In this document: piece after piece, positions 16,525 to 25,247 of the stretch
Layout of the letters: each line of letters begins with the position of its first letter
Numbering within the stretch: the stretch's first letter is position 1
From: Microbispora rosea subsp. aerata
Lineage (GTDB): Bacteria > Actinomycetota > Actinomycetes > Streptosporangiales > Streptosporangiaceae
Assembly: GCF_014647835.1 (NCBI RefSeq)
Contig: NZ_BMPY01000017.1
Coordinates: forward strand, 1 to 64,000
DNA: 64,000 nt
Direction: 5' to 3'
Notes under the pieces: generated by a model
What the model saw: the letters and a program-made list of their open reading frames with translations, nothing else
Told to the model about the DNA's origin: nothing
Database searches by the model: none
Position numbers and translations under genes: made by a program

Positions 16525-16568
16525 CCCGCCGGCACCGTCCGGCGTCCGACATCAATTGGAGTTGTGTG

Positions 16569-17750
16569 ATGACTCGCCATGAGGGGCGGCTCGCCGCCCT
16601 CGCCGATATCGACCCGTACGCGGCCGAGCTCGTCGAGCGCATGGTCGGCCTGTCGGTTCGCGGGCTGCCCCCCGGTTACGTGGACGGGCAGTTCGTCTTC
16701 ACCCGGCGGGGGCGGCGCGACGCCGCGGGGCGGTGGACGGCGGTCCCCGAGGGCCGCAGCATCCGGTACGGCGCCATCGTGGCCCTCGGCGTCGCCACGC
16801 TCGACGCGGACAGGCAGCGCGAGGCGCTGGCCGGCGACACCGTCGCCGACCTGGTGGGCAACCTCGTCGGCCGGCTGCCCGGCGTGACGAACCTCGGCGA
16901 CACCGCCCTGATCACCTGGGCGGCGGCCGAGACCGGTCACCCGAGGCTCGGGGAGGCCCTGCGCCGGCTGGCCGAGCTCGAACGCGGCGTCGCGGGCGGC
17001 GCGCCGGTGCCCACCGTGGAGGCCGCCTGGGCGCTCGCCGGGCTGGTCGCCGCGCACCGCGCCACCGGAGGCGACGCCGAGGTGGGCGAGCGCATGGAAC
17101 AGGCCCGGGAGAGGCTGCTGAAGGGGCTCGGCGGCGAGCCGCTCTACCGGCACGTCATCGGCCCGGCCTCCTGGTATCGCGCGCACGTCGGCTGCTTCGC
17201 CGACCAGGTGTATCCGCTGCAGGCGCTCGCGCGCCTGCACGCGCACGCCGGCGACGCGGACGCGCTGGCGGCGGCCGAGCGGATCGCGGCGGGCATCTGC
17301 GCCGCCCAGGGACCGCAGGGCCAGTGGTGGTGGCACTACGACGCGCGGACCGGCGCGGTCGTGGAGGGGTATCCGGTCTACAGCGTCCACCAGCTGTCCA
17401 TGGCCCCGATGGCGCTGCTCGACCTCGCGGACGCGGGCGGCACCGGCTATCTCAAGGAGATCGCGCTCGGCCTCGGCTGGATGATGTCCCGGCCCGAGGT
17501 CGACGACGAGCTGATCGTCGAGGACCTCGCGCTGACCTGGCGCAAGGCCGCCAGGGACGACCCGAAGAAGATCGTCAGAGGGGTGCGCGCCGTCGCCAGC
17601 GCGATCAACCAGAACTCGCGCATCGGCCTGCTCGACCGCATCTATCCGCCCGTCTCCGTGGACCGCGAGTGCCGGCCGTACGAGCTGGGCTGGCTGCTCT
17701 ACGCCTGGCTGTTCACGCTGCCGCGCGACGTGCCGGGGAACGCCGGATGA
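16569..17750 (+). CDS. Predicted alpha/alpha-toroid protein of polysaccharide loci
   Basis: A 393-residue protein with no signal peptide or membrane helix, made mostly of paired helices in repeats of ~50 residues. This is the pattern of six-hairpin (alpha/alpha toroid) glycosidase-like or prenyltransferase-like proteins. The striking block is GPQGQWWWHYDARTGAVVEG, then YPVYSVHQLSMAPMALLDL (residues ~255-295), aromatic and acidic as in sugar-binding clefts. I recognise no defined family. I choose ATG 16569 with GGAG upstream; the frame is open much further back but overlaps the glycosyltransferase gene. It overlaps the WecG-type gene, so it probably acts on the same glycan or intermediate in the cytoplasm. 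Confidence 0.75.
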   Translation: MTRHEGRLAALADIDPYAAELVERMVGLSVRGLPPGYVDGQFVFTRRGRRDAAGRWTAVPEGRSIRYGAIVALGVATLDADRQREALAGDTVADLVGNLVGRLPGVTNLGDTALITWAAAETGHPRLGEALRRLAELERGVAGGAPVPTVEAAWALAGLVAAHRATGGDAEVGERMEQARERLLKGLGGEPLYRHVIGPASWYRAHVGCFADQVYPLQALARLHAHAGDADALAAAERIAAGICAAQGPQGQWWWHYDARTGAVVEGYPVYSVHQLSMAPMALLDLADAGGTGYLKEIALGLGWMMSRPEVDDELIVEDLALTWRKAARDDPKKIVRGVRAVASAINQNSRIGLLDRIYPPVSVDRECRPYELGWLLYAWLFTLPRDVPGNAG

Positions 17751-18517
17751 GCGCCGCCGCCCCGCGTCGCGAGATCCTCGGGGTGTCTCTCGACGCGCTC
17801 ACGATGGAGCAGGCCGTGGCGCGGTGCGTCCGGGCCGTCGAGAACCGGGAGAGCCTCACCATCGGCGTGGTGAACGCGGCGAAGGCCGTCCACATGCGCC
17901 GCGACGCGCGGCTGCGTGAGTCGGTCACCTCGTGCGACCTCGTCCTGGCGGACGGCCAGGCGGTCGTGTGGGCCTCGCGGATCCTCGGCCGGCCGCTCCC
18001 GGAGCGGGTGGCGGGCATCGACCTGTTCACCGCCCTGCTGGAGGAGGGATCGCGCCGGGCGTACCGCGCGTATTTCCTCGGGGCGCGCCCCGAGGTGGTC
18101 GAACGGGTGGTCGCCGAGGTGCGCCGCCGCCATCCGGGGCTGCGAATCGCCGGCGCCCGCGACGGCTACTTCACCGACGACGAGGCGCCCGCGGTCGCGG
18201 AGCGGATCGCCGAGAGCAAACCCGATCTGCTGTTCCTCGGCATGACCTCGCCCAAGAAGGAGATCTTCGTGGCGCGGTTCGCGCCGGTGATCCGGGCCGG
18301 GGTCGTCCACGGGGTCGGCGGGTCGTTCGACGTGTACGCGGGGAAGGTCCGCCGGGCTCCCCGCCTGTGGCAGCGGCTGGGCCTGGAATGGCTGTATCGG
18401 CTGCTGCAGGAGCCCGTACGGCTCGGTCCCCGATATCTGTCCACCAACACCCGTTTCATGTGGATGGTGCTGCGGGACTACGTGCGGGGCATGCGGAAGG
18501 GCCACGCGGGTGGCTGA
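17747..18517 (+). CDS. WecG/TagA/CpsF-family glycosyltransferase
   Basis: A 256-residue GT-E (family 26) enzyme that adds a sugar, often N-acetylmannosamine(uronic acid) or a related hexose, to a lipid-linked acceptor at the membrane face. Hallmarks in order: IGVVNAAKAVHMRRD, SCDLVLADGQAVVWASRILG with the conserved Asp, VAGIDLF, YFLGARPEVVERVV, LLFLGMTSPKKE and GVGGSFDVYAGKVRRAP. The C-terminal GLEWLYRLLQEPVRLGPRYL is the membrane-binding tail. It is the last gene of the forward operon that starts at 9930, with a 4-bp overlap to the gene before. Confidence 0.93.
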   Translation: MSAAAPRREILGVSLDALTMEQAVARCVRAVENRESLTIGVVNAAKAVHMRRDARLRESVTSCDLVLADGQAVVWASRILGRPLPERVAGIDLFTALLEEGSRRAYRAYFLGARPEVVERVVAEVRRRHPGLRIAGARDGYFTDDEAPAVAERIAESKPDLLFLGMTSPKKEIFVARFAPVIRAGVVHGVGGSFDVYAGKVRRAPRLWQRLGLEWLYRLLQEPVRLGPRYLSTNTRFMWMVLRDYVRGMRKGHAGG

Positions 18518-18521
18518 GGGG

Positions 18522-19355
18522 TCAGGTCCTGCTGCTCTCGTCGCGCAGCCAGGTCGTGTAGTCCCCCGCCTTTACGGCGCGGCGCGCCCGTAGCCTGGCG
18601 ACGACCGTGACGGCCAGGAAGACGCACAGGTGCGGCACGAGCCACGGCGCCCGGCGCACGATGCCGAGCAGGTCGCCGACCCCGGTGCGCGCCTCCTGCC
18701 CGGCGAGGGGACCCCCTTCGATCTCGGCGACGACCGTCACCGCCCGGACCCGGCGGCGGAGCAGGTCGCCGAGCGTGCGGGGAGGGTGGATGACCGCGTG
18801 CGCGGTGCGCACCACGCGCCGCTCGCCCGGCGCGAACGCCAGCGACGCGGCGAGGTCGTCGCCCATCACGGGCGGCAGGTCCCGCAGCCGCCGGTTGCCC
18901 GCCTCGCCCACCGCGATCACCCCACGCCCGAACAGTCCCTCCCGTACGGCGGGCAGGCGCGTCCACACGGCGTAGTAGGCGCGCACGGGCCACGGCCTGT
19001 CGCGCAGCACCAGGGCCCGCTCGGGCGCGGCGGCCAGCGCCCCCTCGGCGAGCGCGCCGCACAGGGCCCGCACGTCCGCGGCGCCCAGCACGACGTCGGC
19101 GTCGACGTAGACGCGGGGGAAGGCGGAGGCGGCCCGGTCCCCGAGCCGCAGCGCCTCCCGCTTCGACGGCACCGGCGTCTCGACGACGCGCGCACCGTGA
19201 TCGCGGGCGACGGAGGCGGTGTCGTCGGCGCAGCCGTTGGCGACGACGACCACGTCGAACTCGTCCGGACCGGCCTCCCGCAGCAGGGCCGACAGCAGGC
19301 GTCCGATCACCCGGCTCTCGTTGTGCGCTGGTATCACGATGCTCGCACTTGGCAT
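18522..19355 (-). CDS. Family 2 glycosyltransferase, membrane-anchored
   Basis: A 277-residue GT-A enzyme on the reverse strand. It begins MPSASIVIPAHNESRVIGRL, then DVVVVANGCADDTASVA and the metal-site YVDADVVLG (DAD). The second half has GNRRLRDLPPVMGDD with the acidic pair, then basic regions and a C-terminal membrane helix (PHLCVFLAVTVVARL at ~240). The donor and acceptor are unknown. It is divergent from the WbpD-like acyltransferase gene with only 34 bp between start codons, so both promoters must be very compact. Confidence 0.88.
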   Translation of the reverse strand: MPSASIVIPAHNESRVIGRLLSALLREAGPDEFDVVVVANGCADDTASVARDHGARVVETPVPSKREALRLGDRAASAFPRVYVDADVVLGAADVRALCGALAEGALAAAPERALVLRDRPWPVRAYYAVWTRLPAVREGLFGRGVIAVGEAGNRRLRDLPPVMGDDLAASLAFAPGERRVVRTAHAVIHPPRTLGDLLRRRVRAVTVVAEIEGGPLAGQEARTGVGDLLGIVRRAPWLVPHLCVFLAVTVVARLRARRAVKAGDYTTWLRDESSRT

Positions 19356-19389
19356 AGTTCCGAAGTATTCCTCCGAAGGGGAGCCTCCG

Positions 19390-19986
19390 ATGGAAGAACC
19401 GCGAATCGCGGCGACCGCAGACGTCGACCCCAGCGCGACGATCGGGCGGGGCAGCGCGGTGTGGCATCTCGCCCAGGTGCGCGAGCACGCCGTGCTCGGC
19501 GAGCACTGCATCCTCGGCCGCGGCGCGTACATCGGCCCCGGCGTGCGCGTGGGCGACAGGGTCAAGGTGCAGAACTACGCCCTCGTGTACGAGCCCGCGG
19601 TTTTGGAAGACGAGGTGTTCGTCGGCCCGGCGGCCGTGCTCACCAACGACCTCTATCCCCGGTCCGCGGACGTGAGCGGCCGCCTCAAGCGTGACGGCGA
19701 CTGGACCGCCGAGGGCGTGACGCTCCGGCGCGGGGCCTCGGTGGGGGCGCGGGCCGTGATCGTGCCGGGGCGCACGGTCGGGCGGTACGCCCTGGTGGCC
19801 GCCGGTGCGGTGGTGACGAGGGACGTGCCCGACTTCGCGCTCGTCGCGGGCGTCCCCGCCCGCCGCGTCGGCTGGGTGGGCCGCGCGGGAGTGCCGCTTG
19901 AGGAGGTCTCCCCGGGCCGGTGGCGCTGCCCCCGCACCGGCGAGACGTACGTCGAGCACGACGGCGAGCTGAACGGACCCGAATGA
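19390..19986 (+). CDS. Left-handed beta-helix N-acetyltransferase (WbpD/WlbB-like)
   Basis: A 198-residue hexapeptide-repeat acyltransferase. Tandem hexapeptides start at IAATADVDPSATIGRGSAVW and run through ILGRGAYIGPGVRVGDRVKV; QNYALVYEPAVLEDEVFVGP and VLTNDLYPR follow. This combination is typical of the WbpD/WlbB enzymes that acetylate the 3-amino group of UDP-2-acetamido-3-amino-glucuronate. The window also carries a Gfo/Idh dehydrogenase and DegT aminotransferases that would fit the same pathway. The C-terminal ~25 residues (CPRTGETYVEHD) look like a small extra strand pair. ATG 19390 has GGAG upstream. Confidence 0.88.
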   Translation: MEEPRIAATADVDPSATIGRGSAVWHLAQVREHAVLGEHCILGRGAYIGPGVRVGDRVKVQNYALVYEPAVLEDEVFVGPAAVLTNDLYPRSADVSGRLKRDGDWTAEGVTLRRGASVGARAVIVPGRTVGRYALVAAGAVVTRDVPDFALVAGVPARRVGWVGRAGVPLEEVSPGRWRCPRTGETYVEHDGELNGPE

Positions 19987-21005
19987 ACGTCACCGCGCTG
20001 CCCGTCCGCGTCAGGATCTTGATCCTCGTCGTCGCCGTCCTGCTGCTCGGCGCCGCGGGGACGGCCTACGTCCTGCGGGCCCGGCAGGCCGCCTCGGTCC
20101 AGGGGGCCGCCGCGTCGCCGTCCGCGCCGGTCTCCGGCCCCGCCGGGGCGCCGGCCGTCCCCGAGGCGGGCGATCTCCTCGTGGTGGGGGCGGGGCCGTC
20201 GGCGGACAGCGGGGTCGTCCTCGCCGTGGGCGACGACGGGCGGCGCCGGTCGACGGGGATGCGGTGCAAGCGCTTTTACGCGGCCTCGGGCACGGGGGTG
20301 TGCCTGCGGGTGGAGGCCGGCCTGGTCACCCGTTCGCAGGCCGTCGTGGTCGACGACCGGATGCGCGAGGTGCGCACGGTGTCGCTGTCCGGGGTGCCCA
20401 GCAGGGCGCGGGTCTCGCCCAGCGGCCGGATGGTCGCCTGGACGTTCTTCGTCACCGGAGACTCCTATCTCACGACGGGGTTCTCCACCCGCGCGGGCAT
20501 CCTCGACACCCGGGACGGCACGCTGGTCAAGAACCTCGAGGAGTTCACCCTCCGCAAGGACGGCCGCGTGCTGCGGTCGCCGGACCTCAACTACTGGGGC
20601 GTGACGTTCGCCTCCGACGACAACCGCTTCTACGCCACCGTCTCCACCCAGGGCAGGACCTACCTGGTGCAGGGCGACTTCGCGGGGCGCGGCATGCGGG
20701 TCCTGCGGGAGAACGCAGAGTGCCCCTCGCTGTCGCCGGACGAGACCAGGGTGGTCTACAAGAAGCGGACCGGCGGCCCGTCGGACCCGTGGCGGCTGCA
20801 CGTCCTCGACCTGCGCAGCGGGCGTGAGACGCCGCTGGCCGAGCCCGCCAACGTGGACGACCAGGCGGCCTGGCTCGACGACCGCACGGTCATGTACGCC
20901 AAGCTGCGCGGCGACAGCTCGGATGTGTGGACCGTCCCGGCGGACGGATCGGGACGGCCGGAGCTCCTCCTGCGCGACGCCTTCTCGCCCGCCCCCGGGC
21001 GCTGA
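19983..21005 (+). CDS. Secreted or membrane-anchored beta-propeller-like protein
   Basis: A 340-residue protein with an N-terminal membrane helix (residues ~9-31, ILILVVAVLLLGAAGTAYVL) that anchors it or serves as a signal peptide. After an Ala/Pro linker, residues ~60-335 form repeating four-strand units with motifs such as ARVSPSGRMVAWTFF, CPSLSPDETRVVYKK and SDVWTVPADGSGRPE. These are TolB/WD40-like propeller blades of the PD40 type. The reading frame overlaps the acyltransferase stop (ATGA). It may bind the polymer or a partner outside the membrane. A second protein of the same build is at 53649. Confidence 0.75.
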   Translation: MNVTALPVRVRILILVVAVLLLGAAGTAYVLRARQAASVQGAAASPSAPVSGPAGAPAVPEAGDLLVVGAGPSADSGVVLAVGDDGRRRSTGMRCKRFYAASGTGVCLRVEAGLVTRSQAVVVDDRMREVRTVSLSGVPSRARVSPSGRMVAWTFFVTGDSYLTTGFSTRAGILDTRDGTLVKNLEEFTLRKDGRVLRSPDLNYWGVTFASDDNRFYATVSTQGRTYLVQGDFAGRGMRVLRENAECPSLSPDETRVVYKKRTGGPSDPWRLHVLDLRSGRETPLAEPANVDDQAAWLDDRTVMYAKLRGDSSDVWTVPADGSGRPELLLRDAFSPAPGR

Positions 21006-21020
21006 GCGGGCGCGCCGGGG

Positions 21021-21998
21021 TCACGCCTCGACGGGCTCCCCGGTGTTCTCCCACACGTTGCCCTCGAACCGGTTTCCCCGGCCCTTGGCGTCGAAGTAGG
21101 CCACGGGACCCCAGAAGCCGCCCTTGGGGAAGAGGCGGCGGGTGAAGACGTTGCGCAGGATCCTGATGTTGGTGGGCCTGCCGAACTTGCCCTCCCCGCC
21201 GTAGATCGCGTAGCTCCCGCCGCCCAGCAGGTTGTTCTCGATGAGCACGTCGTGCGCTCTGCTGAAGTCCTGATAAATCGAGATCGCCGACGTCTGCGAG
21301 AGCTGGTTCAGGATGGTGTTGTGCCGGATCGTCAGGGACAGGCCCTCGGCCGGTCCGCCGCCGGCCTGCGGGCCGGTGACGTGGTCGCCGGGGAACTCCT
21401 TGAAGTCGTGCATGTAGGAGTCCTCGATGAGGCCGTGCGAGGTGCCGATCGAGTTCGAGACCGTGTGGATGTTCACGCGGCGGATGGTGATGTCGCCGCC
21501 CTGGTTCAGCACGCCCCACTGCGCCTTGACGACGCCGTCGCCGGAGATCTCGCAGTCCTCGATCACCGCGCCCGACGCCTCGGCCGTCTGGATGACGGCC
21601 CAGTCGCCCTCGCCGATGACGCGGACGTTGCGCACGGTCACGTCGTCGGCCTTGATGTTGAGCTTCCCGTGGACCTCCAGGTTCTGCACCACGGCGCCCG
21701 GCGTCGTGACGGTCGTCTCGCCCACCTTCCGCAGCGCCACGCGGGTCCGTACGCCCGTGGTGGCGGCGGACGGGAAGCCGTGCGCCGCGGCGGGCGAGCC
21801 CTCGCCCGCGGTCGGCTGCGGATCCGCTTGCCGCAGGCGGACCCGTTCGCCGTCCGCGTCGCCGGAGGAGCAGCCGGCGGCGGCCACGCCGGCCAGCAGG
21901 ACCGCGACGATCAGCGGCGCGAGGGAACGCGTGAACCGAGCAGGCACGGAAGGCTCCATTTCGGAGAGGATCGGAACGGTCCAGGCCGGCCGGGGCAT
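21021..21998 (-). CDS. Right-handed beta-helix lipoprotein of the polysaccharide locus
   Basis: A 325-residue lipoprotein: hydrophobic signal ending LLAGVAAAGCSSG (lipobox Cys near residue 43), a short linker, then a parallel beta-helix (residues ~75-320). Repeated coils read VVQNLEVHGKLNIKADDVTV, VIEDCEISGDG, ITIRRVNIHT and VLIENNLLGGG, as in pectate-lyase-like polysaccharide enzymes. It is a clear paralogue of the C-terminal half of the 39811 protein; both share FPGDH and a GPVAY signature. Here the Asp of GDHTD in the paralogue is replaced (GDHVT). ATG 21998 lies one base after the upstream stop; ATG 21959 (MEPSVPARF) would give a more normal signal peptide. It likely trims or binds the exopolysaccharide. 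Confidence 0.8.
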   Translation of the reverse strand: MPRPAWTVPILSEMEPSVPARFTRSLAPLIVAVLLAGVAAAGCSSGDADGERVRLRQADPQPTAGEGSPAAAHGFPSAATTGVRTRVALRKVGETTVTTPGAVVQNLEVHGKLNIKADDVTVRNVRVIGEGDWAVIQTAEASGAVIEDCEISGDGVVKAQWGVLNQGGDITIRRVNIHTVSNSIGTSHGLIEDSYMHDFKEFPGDHVTGPQAGGGPAEGLSLTIRHNTILNQLSQTSAISIYQDFSRAHDVLIENNLLGGGSYAIYGGEGKFGRPTNIRILRNVFTRRLFPKGGFWGPVAYFDAKGRGNRFEGNVWENTGEPVEA

Positions 21999-21999
21999 C

Positions 22000-22686
22000 T
22001 CACGCCCTCGCGGCGGGCACCGGGGCCGGAGCGGCCGGGGCAGGGGCGGGCGAGGCGGGTCCGCGCCGGCTCCCGCCGCGACCGCCGCGGTCTCTCGTGC
22101 GGTCCCTGGTGAAGGTGATCACCGCGATCGAGGCCAGCGCGGCCATGAGCCCGATCCCGACGGTGGCCCGGCGTAGCTGGAGCCCCTGGCGGGTCGGTCC
22201 GATGACCGTGCCGATCTGCTCGATGCCGATCATGACGCCGCCGTTCGCGCCCGCCGCCTTCTGCAGGCTCTCGACCTTCTCCTGCAGCATTCCGAGGGCC
22301 GCGTTGAGCGTGTCGAGTGATTCATCCGGATTGTCGGAAACGGCCTGGATTGTGGCGTATGGCTGCTCATAGACGGGCAGCTCCTCATTGCCCCAGTGTG
22401 CTACCTGATAAGAGAATTGGGCGGTTCCGCCCATCTCGCGAAGCCGTTTGATCGTTCCCGGGTTGTCGAAATAACGCGCGATCGCCAGCGCCATGTAGAT
22501 GTGGTTGTCGGTGAAGTGGTCGTACACCTCGCCGTGGAACCGGTTCGTCTTCGTCATGAACGCGACGGAGACGGAAGTCTGGTAGAGAGGTGACCGGTAT
22601 CTGACCCACGCCGCCGCGCCCGCGGCGGTCAGCAGGATCAGCGCCAGGCAGCAGAACCGTACGACCAGTCGCCTTCGCACCGGCAC
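22000..22686 (-). CDS. Wzz-like chain-length protein, short form
   Basis: A 228-residue membrane protein with helix 1 at residues ~8-27 (VRFCCLALILLTAAGAAAW), an external region of ~140 residues and helix 2 near 180-200 (GIGLMAALASIAVITF). The first external strands (YRSPLYQTSVSVAF) and the proline-poor coil before helix 2 (LGMLQEKVESLQKA) match the polysaccharide co-polymerase layout, although the usual PxxP-type motif is weak. An Ala/Pro-rich tail follows, with no tyrosine-kinase domain. I use GTG 22686; an upstream ATG at 22764 adds a basic stretch. It is divergent from a second Wzz-like gene and is followed after one base by the beta-helix lipoprotein. Confidence 0.7.
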   Translation of the reverse strand: MPVRRRLVVRFCCLALILLTAAGAAAWVRYRSPLYQTSVSVAFMTKTNRFHGEVYDHFTDNHIYMALAIARYFDNPGTIKRLREMGGTAQFSYQVAHWGNEELPVYEQPYATIQAVSDNPDESLDTLNAALGMLQEKVESLQKAAGANGGVMIGIEQIGTVIGPTRQGLQLRRATVGIGLMAALASIAVITFTRDRTRDRGGRGGSRRGPASPAPAPAAPAPVPAARA

Positions 22687-22848
22687 ATCCTGGCACACGG
22701 GTCCGGACTTCCGGGAGAGGCTGGTAAAGAAAGCACCCAGACGAAAGACTCGTGCCTGTGACAACGTGTTCGGGATCTTCGGCGTCCTACCTTCGCCTCG
22801 GGCGGCGGCCGGGACGTCGCATGAAACCGGGCAGGGCGAGGGGACTGT

Positions 22849-23901
22849 ATGGATCTGGTTGATTCGCTGCGCGCGTTACTCCGGCGCTGGCCGCTCACGC
22901 TGGCGCTGCTGGTCGTCACACTCGCGGCGACGGGCGGGGCGCTGATCGCGATCCCGTGGCAGTACGAGGCCAAGTCCACGGTCGTCTTCCTGTCCTCCCG
23001 CAAGGGCTCCCAGCCGGTGGGCGGCAACCCCTGGCTGGCCTTCGACGGGTCGCTCACCATCACCGCCGAGGTGGTCGCGCGTGGCATGGGCGACGAGCGC
23101 ACGCTGGAGCAGCTCAAGGCGCAGGGCCACACCGCCGAGTTCACGGTGGGGCTGGCGCAGGACTCCCGGGGACCCTTGCTCGACATCACCGCCACCGGTC
23201 CCGACCCCGCCGTCGCCCAGTCGACGATGAAGGCTCTGACGACGCTGAGCAAGCAGCGGCTGGCCGACCTGCAGGAGAAGGCCGGCATCCTGCCCGACGC
23301 GACGATCCGGGCCGAGATCGTGACCGCCAGCGACGAGGCGCTCCTCACCCCGGAGAAGAAGATCCGCCTGCTTGTGGTGATCTTCGCGGCCGGCATGCTC
23401 CTGACCGTCGGTGTGCCGCTGTTCATCGAGTCGCTGGCGCAAAAGCGCAGGCGGCTCGCCGCCGAGCTGGCCGCGGGCGCGTCCGGCGGGCAGGCGGCCC
23501 CGCCGCCGGGCGGCGTGCCGTACGCCCCGCCCGCCGCCGTCTCCGCCGCTCCCGCCGCCCCGGTCGCCCCGGCCCCCGCCCCCGTCCCGCCGGCGGCCGG
23601 CGTGAGCAGGCCGTACTCCGAGGACACCGGCGTGGAGCGGTCCGGGGGAGCGCAGGGGCCCCGGACGACCTCCGGCCACTACGCGCCCGCGGGGCGGGAA
23701 GACGACGGCCACACGGCCCCGATGCGGGCCATCCGGCCGGATGAGGACATCTACCTCTGGCCGAAGGGCAGCGAGCGGGCGCCGCGCACCCCGCTGACGT
23801 CCGGCCGTCCCGGCGAGACGGCGGCCCGGGAGGAACGCTCCACCGGGGACGGCGAGCCCGGGGACCAGTTCATGGTGTTCGATCCCACGTCGGGCAAATG
23901 A
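22849..23901 (+). CDS. Wzz-like polysaccharide co-polymerase
   Basis: A 350-residue membrane protein. Helix 1 lies at residues ~15-37 (PLTLALLVVTLAATGGALIA), followed by the Wzz-type strand YEAKSTVVFLSSRKG. A helical external domain follows with QSTMKALTTLSKQRLADLQE, then helix 2 at ~175-195 (LLVVIFAAGMLLTVGVPLF). The cytoplasmic tail of ~150 residues is Pro/Ala-rich and disordered. No Walker motif or Tyr cluster is present, so this is a co-polymerase without an attached BY-kinase. It should set polymer length together with the Wzy protein encoded next, whose gene overlaps by 4 bp. Confidence 0.82.
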   Translation: MDLVDSLRALLRRWPLTLALLVVTLAATGGALIAIPWQYEAKSTVVFLSSRKGSQPVGGNPWLAFDGSLTITAEVVARGMGDERTLEQLKAQGHTAEFTVGLAQDSRGPLLDITATGPDPAVAQSTMKALTTLSKQRLADLQEKAGILPDATIRAEIVTASDEALLTPEKKIRLLVVIFAAGMLLTVGVPLFIESLAQKRRRLAAELAAGASGGQAAPPPGGVPYAPPAAVSAAPAAPVAPAPAPVPPAAGVSRPYSEDTGVERSGGAQGPRTTSGHYAPAGREDDGHTAPMRAIRPDEDIYLWPKGSERAPRTPLTSGRPGETAAREERSTGDGEPGDQFMVFDPTSGK

Positions 23902-25238
23902 CGGGTGTGTCGTCGTCCCGGCAGGCCGCTCCCGCCCGCCGGGCGTTCCTCCTCGGGCCCACGGTGGGCGTGGACCCGGTGTCGGTGATGACGGTCTTCC
24001 TGGCCGTGCTGTTCGTGATGCCGGCCCGCTACGTCGTCGGGCCGCTCGGAGGAGCGGGGTCGCCGGCGTCGATCCTGGCCGTGCTGCTGCTGGTCTGGTA
24101 TCTGCTGTCCGCCCTGTCCCCGGTGTGGACGCCCATCCGGGACAGGCAGCCCGTCCGCCTGGTCGTCGTGTTCTTCGGCCTGGCGGTGCTGGCGAGCTAC
24201 GTCGCGGCCATGACGCGGCCCGTCTCCGGCGAGGAGCTGAACGCCGCCGACCTCGGGCTCGTGCTGGTCGCGGGCTGGGCGGGCATCGCCCTGGTCACCG
24301 CGGACGGGGTCACCACGATGAGCCGCCTGGAGACGTTGCGGCACCGCATCGTGCTGGGCGCGACGTTCCCCGCCGTCATCGCGATGATCCAGTTCTTCAC
24401 CGGGGTCGAGGTGAGCCGCTACCTGGCCCTGCCCGGGCTGGTGGAGAACGGGTCGTCCGAGCTGTTCGTGCGCGAGGGGTTCTTCCGCCCCGCGGGCACC
24501 GCCACTCATCCCATCGAGCTCGGCGTGGTGCTGGCGGCGGTGCTGCCGCTCGCCCTGCACGGCGCGCTCTTCTGCCGCGTCCCGCGGCATCGGCGCAGGC
24601 GCTGGATCATGGTGGCGCTCATCGCCGGCGCGCTGCCCATGAGCGTGTCGCGCTCGGCCATCCTCGGCCTGGTCGTCGTCATCGTGGTGCTGCTGCCCAC
24701 CTGGCCGTCCGCCTGGCGGCTGCCCGCCGTCTTGATCTTCGGCGCGGCCGCGGTCGTGATGCGCCTGCTGATCCCGGGCCTGATCGGCACCGTGCTCAAC
24801 CTGGTGGCCCTCATCGGCTCCGACGAGAGCTCCACCACCCGCACCGGCGACTACGACGCCGTCGTCGAGGCGGTGTCGCAACGTCCGCTGTTCGGGCAGG
24901 GCTTCGCCACCTACCTGCCGCGCGTCTACCGCGTGATCGACAATCAGTATCTGATGTCCGCGCTGGAGACGGGCCTGGTCGGGCTGCTCGCGCTGCTGGT
25001 CTTCCTCCTGTCGGGATGGGTGCTGGCCCGGCGGGCCAGGCGGCTGGCGACCGACGCCGAGACCCGCCACCTCGCCCAGTGCTTCGCCGCCTCGACCGCC
25101 GTCGCCATCTTCGGGTTCGGCACCTTCGACGCCTTCAGCTTCCCGATGATCACCGATGTGATGTTCCTCATCCTGGGGTGCTGCGGCGCCCTGTGGCGGT
25201 TGCAGAAGGAACGGGCGGCGCGGCACCCCGCCGGCTGA
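23898..25238 (+). CDS. O-antigen ligase / Wzy-type polymerase
   Basis: A 446-residue integral membrane protein with about eleven hydrophobic helices and one large external loop. The Wzy_C / O-antigen ligase signature is visible: FFRPAGTATHPIELGVVLAA before the loop, and SVSRSAILGLVVVIVVLLPT. The loop holds TRTGDYDAVVEAVSQRPLFG and QGFATYLPRVYRVIDNQYL. Such enzymes polymerise lipid-linked repeat units at the outer face of the membrane. The ATG overlaps the Wzz-like gene; no other polymerase is present in the locus, so I take this as Wzy. Confidence 0.88.
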   Translation: MTGVSSSRQAAPARRAFLLGPTVGVDPVSVMTVFLAVLFVMPARYVVGPLGGAGSPASILAVLLLVWYLLSALSPVWTPIRDRQPVRLVVVFFGLAVLASYVAAMTRPVSGEELNAADLGLVLVAGWAGIALVTADGVTTMSRLETLRHRIVLGATFPAVIAMIQFFTGVEVSRYLALPGLVENGSSELFVREGFFRPAGTATHPIELGVVLAAVLPLALHGALFCRVPRHRRRRWIMVALIAGALPMSVSRSAILGLVVVIVVLLPTWPSAWRLPAVLIFGAAAVVMRLLIPGLIGTVLNLVALIGSDESSTTRTGDYDAVVEAVSQRPLFGQGFATYLPRVYRVIDNQYLMSALETGLVGLLALLVFLLSGWVLARRARRLATDAETRHLAQCFAASTAVAIFGFGTFDAFSFPMITDVMFLILGCCGALWRLQKERAARHPAG

Positions 25239-25247
25239 CGGCGGGGA

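Noticed and set aside
16569-17750. A longer frame starting at 15948
   Set aside because: The extra N-terminal part overlaps the family 2 glycosyltransferase gene in another frame and is Arg-rich shadow sequence; ATG 16569 has a ribosome site.
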